Below are positions 32,865 through 35,014 of a DNA stretch of 35,014 nucleotides, piece after piece. Where the stretch lies: contig JAPLDG010000220.1 in NCBI GenBank assembly GCA_026391845.1, positions 986-35,999 on the forward strand, in the 5' to 3' direction. The position numbers and the translations under genes are program-made. Origin of the DNA: Bacteroidota bacterium (GTDB lineage: Bacteria; Bacteroidota; Bacteroidia; Bacteroidales; FEN-979). The notes under the pieces were generated by a model. The model had not been told where the DNA came from and did no database searches. It saw only the letters and a list, made by a program, of their open reading frames with translations. How positions within the stretch are numbered: position 1 is the stretch's first letter; each line of letters begins with the position of its first letter.

Positions 32865-34403
32865 TCAACGTCCCCAACTGTCCCGGTCAAGCGAACGGTA
32901 ATTGATCGCCTCCGCAAGATGCTCAGTCTGGATGTCTGCTGCATGATCAAGATCGGCAATGGTCCTGGAAACTTTAAGAATCCTGTCATAAGCCCGGGCT
33001 GAGAGTCCCAGCTTTTCCATCGCTGTTTTCAGCAAGCGGTTCCCCGTTTCACTGATTTTGCAAACTTCCCGCAACATCTTTGAAGGAATCTGCGAGTTGC
33101 TGTGAATTCCCGCCATGCCTTCAAATCGCTGTTCCTGAATCTTTCTTGCCTCGATTACTCTGTTTCTGATATCCACGCTGTGTTCGGTCGGCCGCGAATC
33201 GCTCAATCGTTTAAAATCGACCGGCACCACTTCGATGTGAATATCGATCCGGTCAAACAAAGGTCCTGAAATGCGGTTGATGTATTTCTGAACCTCACCC
33301 GATTTGCACTGGCAGTCGGTGGACGGATGGTTATAATATCCGCAGGGACAAGGATTCATGGCGGCAATCAACATAAAACTGGCCGGAAACTCCAGCGTCA
33401 TCTTTGCTCTGGAAACTGTTACCACGCGGTCTTCCATGGGCTGACGGAGTACTTCTAAAACGGTACGCTTAAATTCCGGTAACTCATCGAGAAACAGGAC
33501 ACCGTTATGGGCAAGCGATATCTCCCCCGGCTGCGGAATGCTGCCTCCCCCTACCAGCGCCATGTTTGAAATGGTGTGATGCGGAGCTCTGAAAGGCCTC
33601 ATCACCACCAGCGACCGGTGACTCCCCAATTTTCCTGCAACCGAATGTATTTTTGTCGTTTCCAATGCCTCCTGAAGATTCAACGGAGGCAGAATCGACG
33701 GAATCCGTTTCGCAAGCATGGTCTTTCCTGCGCCCGGAGGTCCGATTAAAATGACATTGTGCCCACCGGCAGCACCAATCTCCAACGCTCTTTTGATATT
33801 TTCCTGACCCCGGACATCAGAAAAATCATGCTCATATTGAGAAACCTGACCATTGAAATTATCCGCCACATTCATTTTTGTCGGCAAAAGCTGCAACTCA
33901 TCATTAAAAAAATCAATCACCTCCCTGATAGAAGTGATGCCATAAACATCTAGTTCACTGACTATCGACGCTTCCCGCGCATTCTGCATCGGCAGCAGAA
34001 TTCCCTTAAAACCCTTGTCACGCGCCTCAATGGCAATGGGCAGCGCCCCTTTGATCGGCATCAGTCCGCCATCCAGGGAAAGCTCCCCCATGATCATGTA
34101 TTTTTCGAGCTTATCTGTTTTTATTATTTCATTTGCTGCAAGAATCCCGATTGCAATGGTCAGATCATAGGAAGAACCTTCTTTGCGGATATCTGCCGGG
34201 GCCATATTGATGATGATCTTCTTTCCGGGAATACGCTGCCCGTTGTTCCTCAGGGCCGATTCGATCCGCTGATGACTCTCCTTTACCGCATTGTCGGGCA
34301 ATCCAACCATGAAAAACTGAATTCCCTGATCCATATATACCTCAACGGTAACTGTAATAGCCCGGATACCGAACACGGCGCTGCCAAAAGTTTTTACCAG
34401 CAT
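32865..34403 (-). CDS. comM: YifB/ComM family Mg-chelatase-like AAA ATPase
   Basis: 512 residues. ComM is a hexameric helicase that promotes branch migration during natural transformation; Bacteroidota members are assumed to have a related role. The N-terminal Lon-like S5 domain (MLVKTFGSAVFGIRAITVTV, FFMVGLPDNAVKES) is followed by the AAA+ domain with Walker A IGPPGAGKTMLAKR, Walker B GVLFLDELPEF, the NPCPCGYYNHPSTDC-x-C cysteine cluster likely to bind zinc, and the sensor region GPLFDRIDIHIEV. The C-terminal helical domain ends EAINYRSLDRDSWGR. The start is the first ATG, giving the family length. It lies downstream of gldB on the same strand, separated by 148 bp that include a tandem repeat. 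Confidence 0.95.
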   Translation of the reverse strand: MLVKTFGSAVFGIRAITVTVEVYMDQGIQFFMVGLPDNAVKESHQRIESALRNNGQRIPGKKIIINMAPADIRKEGSSYDLTIAIGILAANEIIKTDKLEKYMIMGELSLDGGLMPIKGALPIAIEARDKGFKGILLPMQNAREASIVSELDVYGITSIREVIDFFNDELQLLPTKMNVADNFNGQVSQYEHDFSDVRGQENIKRALEIGAAGGHNVILIGPPGAGKTMLAKRIPSILPPLNLQEALETTKIHSVAGKLGSHRSLVVMRPFRAPHHTISNMALVGGGSIPQPGEISLAHNGVLFLDELPEFKRTVLEVLRQPMEDRVVTVSRAKMTLEFPASFMLIAAMNPCPCGYYNHPSTDCQCKSGEVQKYINRISGPLFDRIDIHIEVVPVDFKRLSDSRPTEHSVDIRNRVIEARKIQEQRFEGMAGIHSNSQIPSKMLREVCKISETGNRLLKTAMEKLGLSARAYDRILKVSRTIADLDHAADIQTEHLAEAINYRSLDRDSWGR

Positions 34404-34473
34404 GATCTAACGTTTTCATGCTTAATCAGGTTTTTTGGAAAAGGTAATACGGGATTTGAGGAAAGTTATTAAC

Positions 34474-34521
34474 AAAGTAACAGAGTAACAAAGTGACAAA
34501 GTAACAGAGTAACAAAGTGAC
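34474..34521 (+). repeat. Tandem repeat of 8 bp with 24-bp higher order
   Basis: Six 8-bp units (AAAGTAAC, AGAGTAAC, AAAGTGAC, then the same three again) make two perfect 24-bp copies. The array lies between gldB and comM. It is a different period from the heptamer arrays. Confidence 0.96.
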
Positions 34522-34551
34522 AAGGCAGGGAGGTGAGGTGATTGATGAGAA

Positions 34552-35014
34552 TTATTTTTCTGGTTTATAGCCTGATTTGGTCAGTATCTTCTGGGCGTCT
34601 GTTTCGGTCATTACCTCCTGGAATGTGACATCAGGCTGGTTTTCGAAATATTTTCTGACGATCTGCCAGCCGAGCCACTCCCCAAGGCGGGCCGGGGCTT
34701 CCTTTGAAAATTCTGCTGTGAAAGGACCATCGGCCATGAATGAGCGGATCAGTTTTCCATCGGTGGTAAAAAGAATCCTGTTTTCGATGATTGCCGCCCA
34801 GATATGTGCCTCATTTTTAACAACATAATCGTACTGTTCTTTTGAATACCCGATCTTTAACCAGTCTTCGGTTTGCGGGAGCATTGCATCCATGAAAAGC
34901 AAGCGTTTCCCGGATTCGATCATTTGTTCAAGTAATGTATTTCCGGGAAATTGCTCCGGATAAGTGATCCGGTTGAGAACTTTCATGCACTCGGGAACTA
35001 TCTGTGCTGAGGTC
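34552..35014 (-). CDS. gldB: Gliding motility lipoprotein GldB, 5' end outside the window
   Basis: About 154 C-terminal residues are visible; the frame stays open to the right edge (TSAQIVPECMKVLNRITYPE and onward), so an ATG at 34986 is only an internal Met. Conserved GldB segments are LLEQMIESGKRLLFMDAMLP, DWLKIGYSKEQYDYVVKNEAHIWAA, LFTTD, PFTAEFSKEAPARLGEWLGWQIVRKY and the terminal DAQKILTKSGYKP. GldB is an outer-membrane lipoprotein needed for gliding in flavobacteria and kept in many non-gliding Bacteroidota; the signal peptide lies beyond the edge. It agrees with the type IX sorting domain on the FG-GAP protein. Confidence 0.9.
   Translation of the reverse strand, partial: TSAQIVPECMKVLNRITYPEQFPGNTLLEQMIESGKRLLFMDAMLPQTEDWLKIGYSKEQYDYVVKNEAHIWAAIIENRILFTTDGKLIRSFMADGPFTAEFSKEAPARLGEWLGWQIVRKYFENQPDVTFQEVMTETDAQKILTKSGYKPEK

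Noticed and set aside
34552-34986. Complete small protein starting at 34986
   Set aside because: The frame remains open to the window edge and the sequence matches only the C-terminal part of GldB, so the Met is internal.

Overview
The window is a stretch of chromosome from a member of the Bacteroidota, most likely an environmental Bacteroidales-type lineage (inference). The evidence is a gliding/type IX secretion lipoprotein (GldB), a secreted protein with a type IX sorting domain, promoters of the TTG-(19-20)-TAnnTTTG type, few Shine-Dalgarno sites, a FtsZ ending in the IPAYKRR-type tail, and a division/cell-wall (dcw) cluster without murF, ddl or murB. No rRNA, tRNA, CRISPR array or classical insertion sequence was seen.

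Layout. 1-3490 (minus): aconitase followed by citrate synthase, the latter running off the left edge. 3661-8332 (plus): an AI-2E-type membrane protein; a small envelope cluster (YtxH protein, holin-like membrane protein broken by a 16-bp duplication, small helical protein, radical SAM/SPASM enzyme); an exported alpha/beta hydrolase; and CutC. 8367-9518 (minus): an NtrC-like response regulator without a DNA-binding domain. 9684-11936 (plus): a secreted FG-GAP/VCBS protein with a type IX sorting domain. 12068-27402 (plus): the dcw cluster, in the order mraZ, rsmH, ftsL-like, ftsI, murE, mraY, murD C-terminal domain, ftsW, murG-murC fusion, ftsQ, ftsA, ftsZ, then yqeY. 27413-31306 (minus): a four-gene run (methyltransferase, MacB-type ATPase, heptose-7-phosphate kinase-like, geranylgeranyl-reductase family). 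31444-32319 (plus): a UbiA-type prenyltransferase. 32412-32861: a GxxExxY nuclease-fold gene bounded by long inverted repeats. 32865-35014 (minus): ComM/YifB ATPase and the 3' part of gldB.

The dcw cluster supplies lipid II synthesis (MurE, MraY, MurG, MurC), septal synthesis (FtsW, FtsI, FtsL, FtsQ) and the Z-ring (FtsA, FtsZ), apparently under MraZ autocontrol. It carries three oddities. The murD locus encodes only the glutamate-binding C-terminal domain, preceded by a stub whose ATP-contacting Asn residues are gone. MurG and MurC are one polypeptide. The ftsL frame is interrupted.

A second theme is short tandem repeats with a period of exactly 7 bp. They belong to several sequence families and lie both between genes and inside coding regions; the two long in-gene arrays have 9 and 15 units, multiples of three, which keep the frame. 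The third candidate for something undescribed is the GxxExxY cassette, whose inverted repeats each carry a copy of the gene's own leader and start codon.
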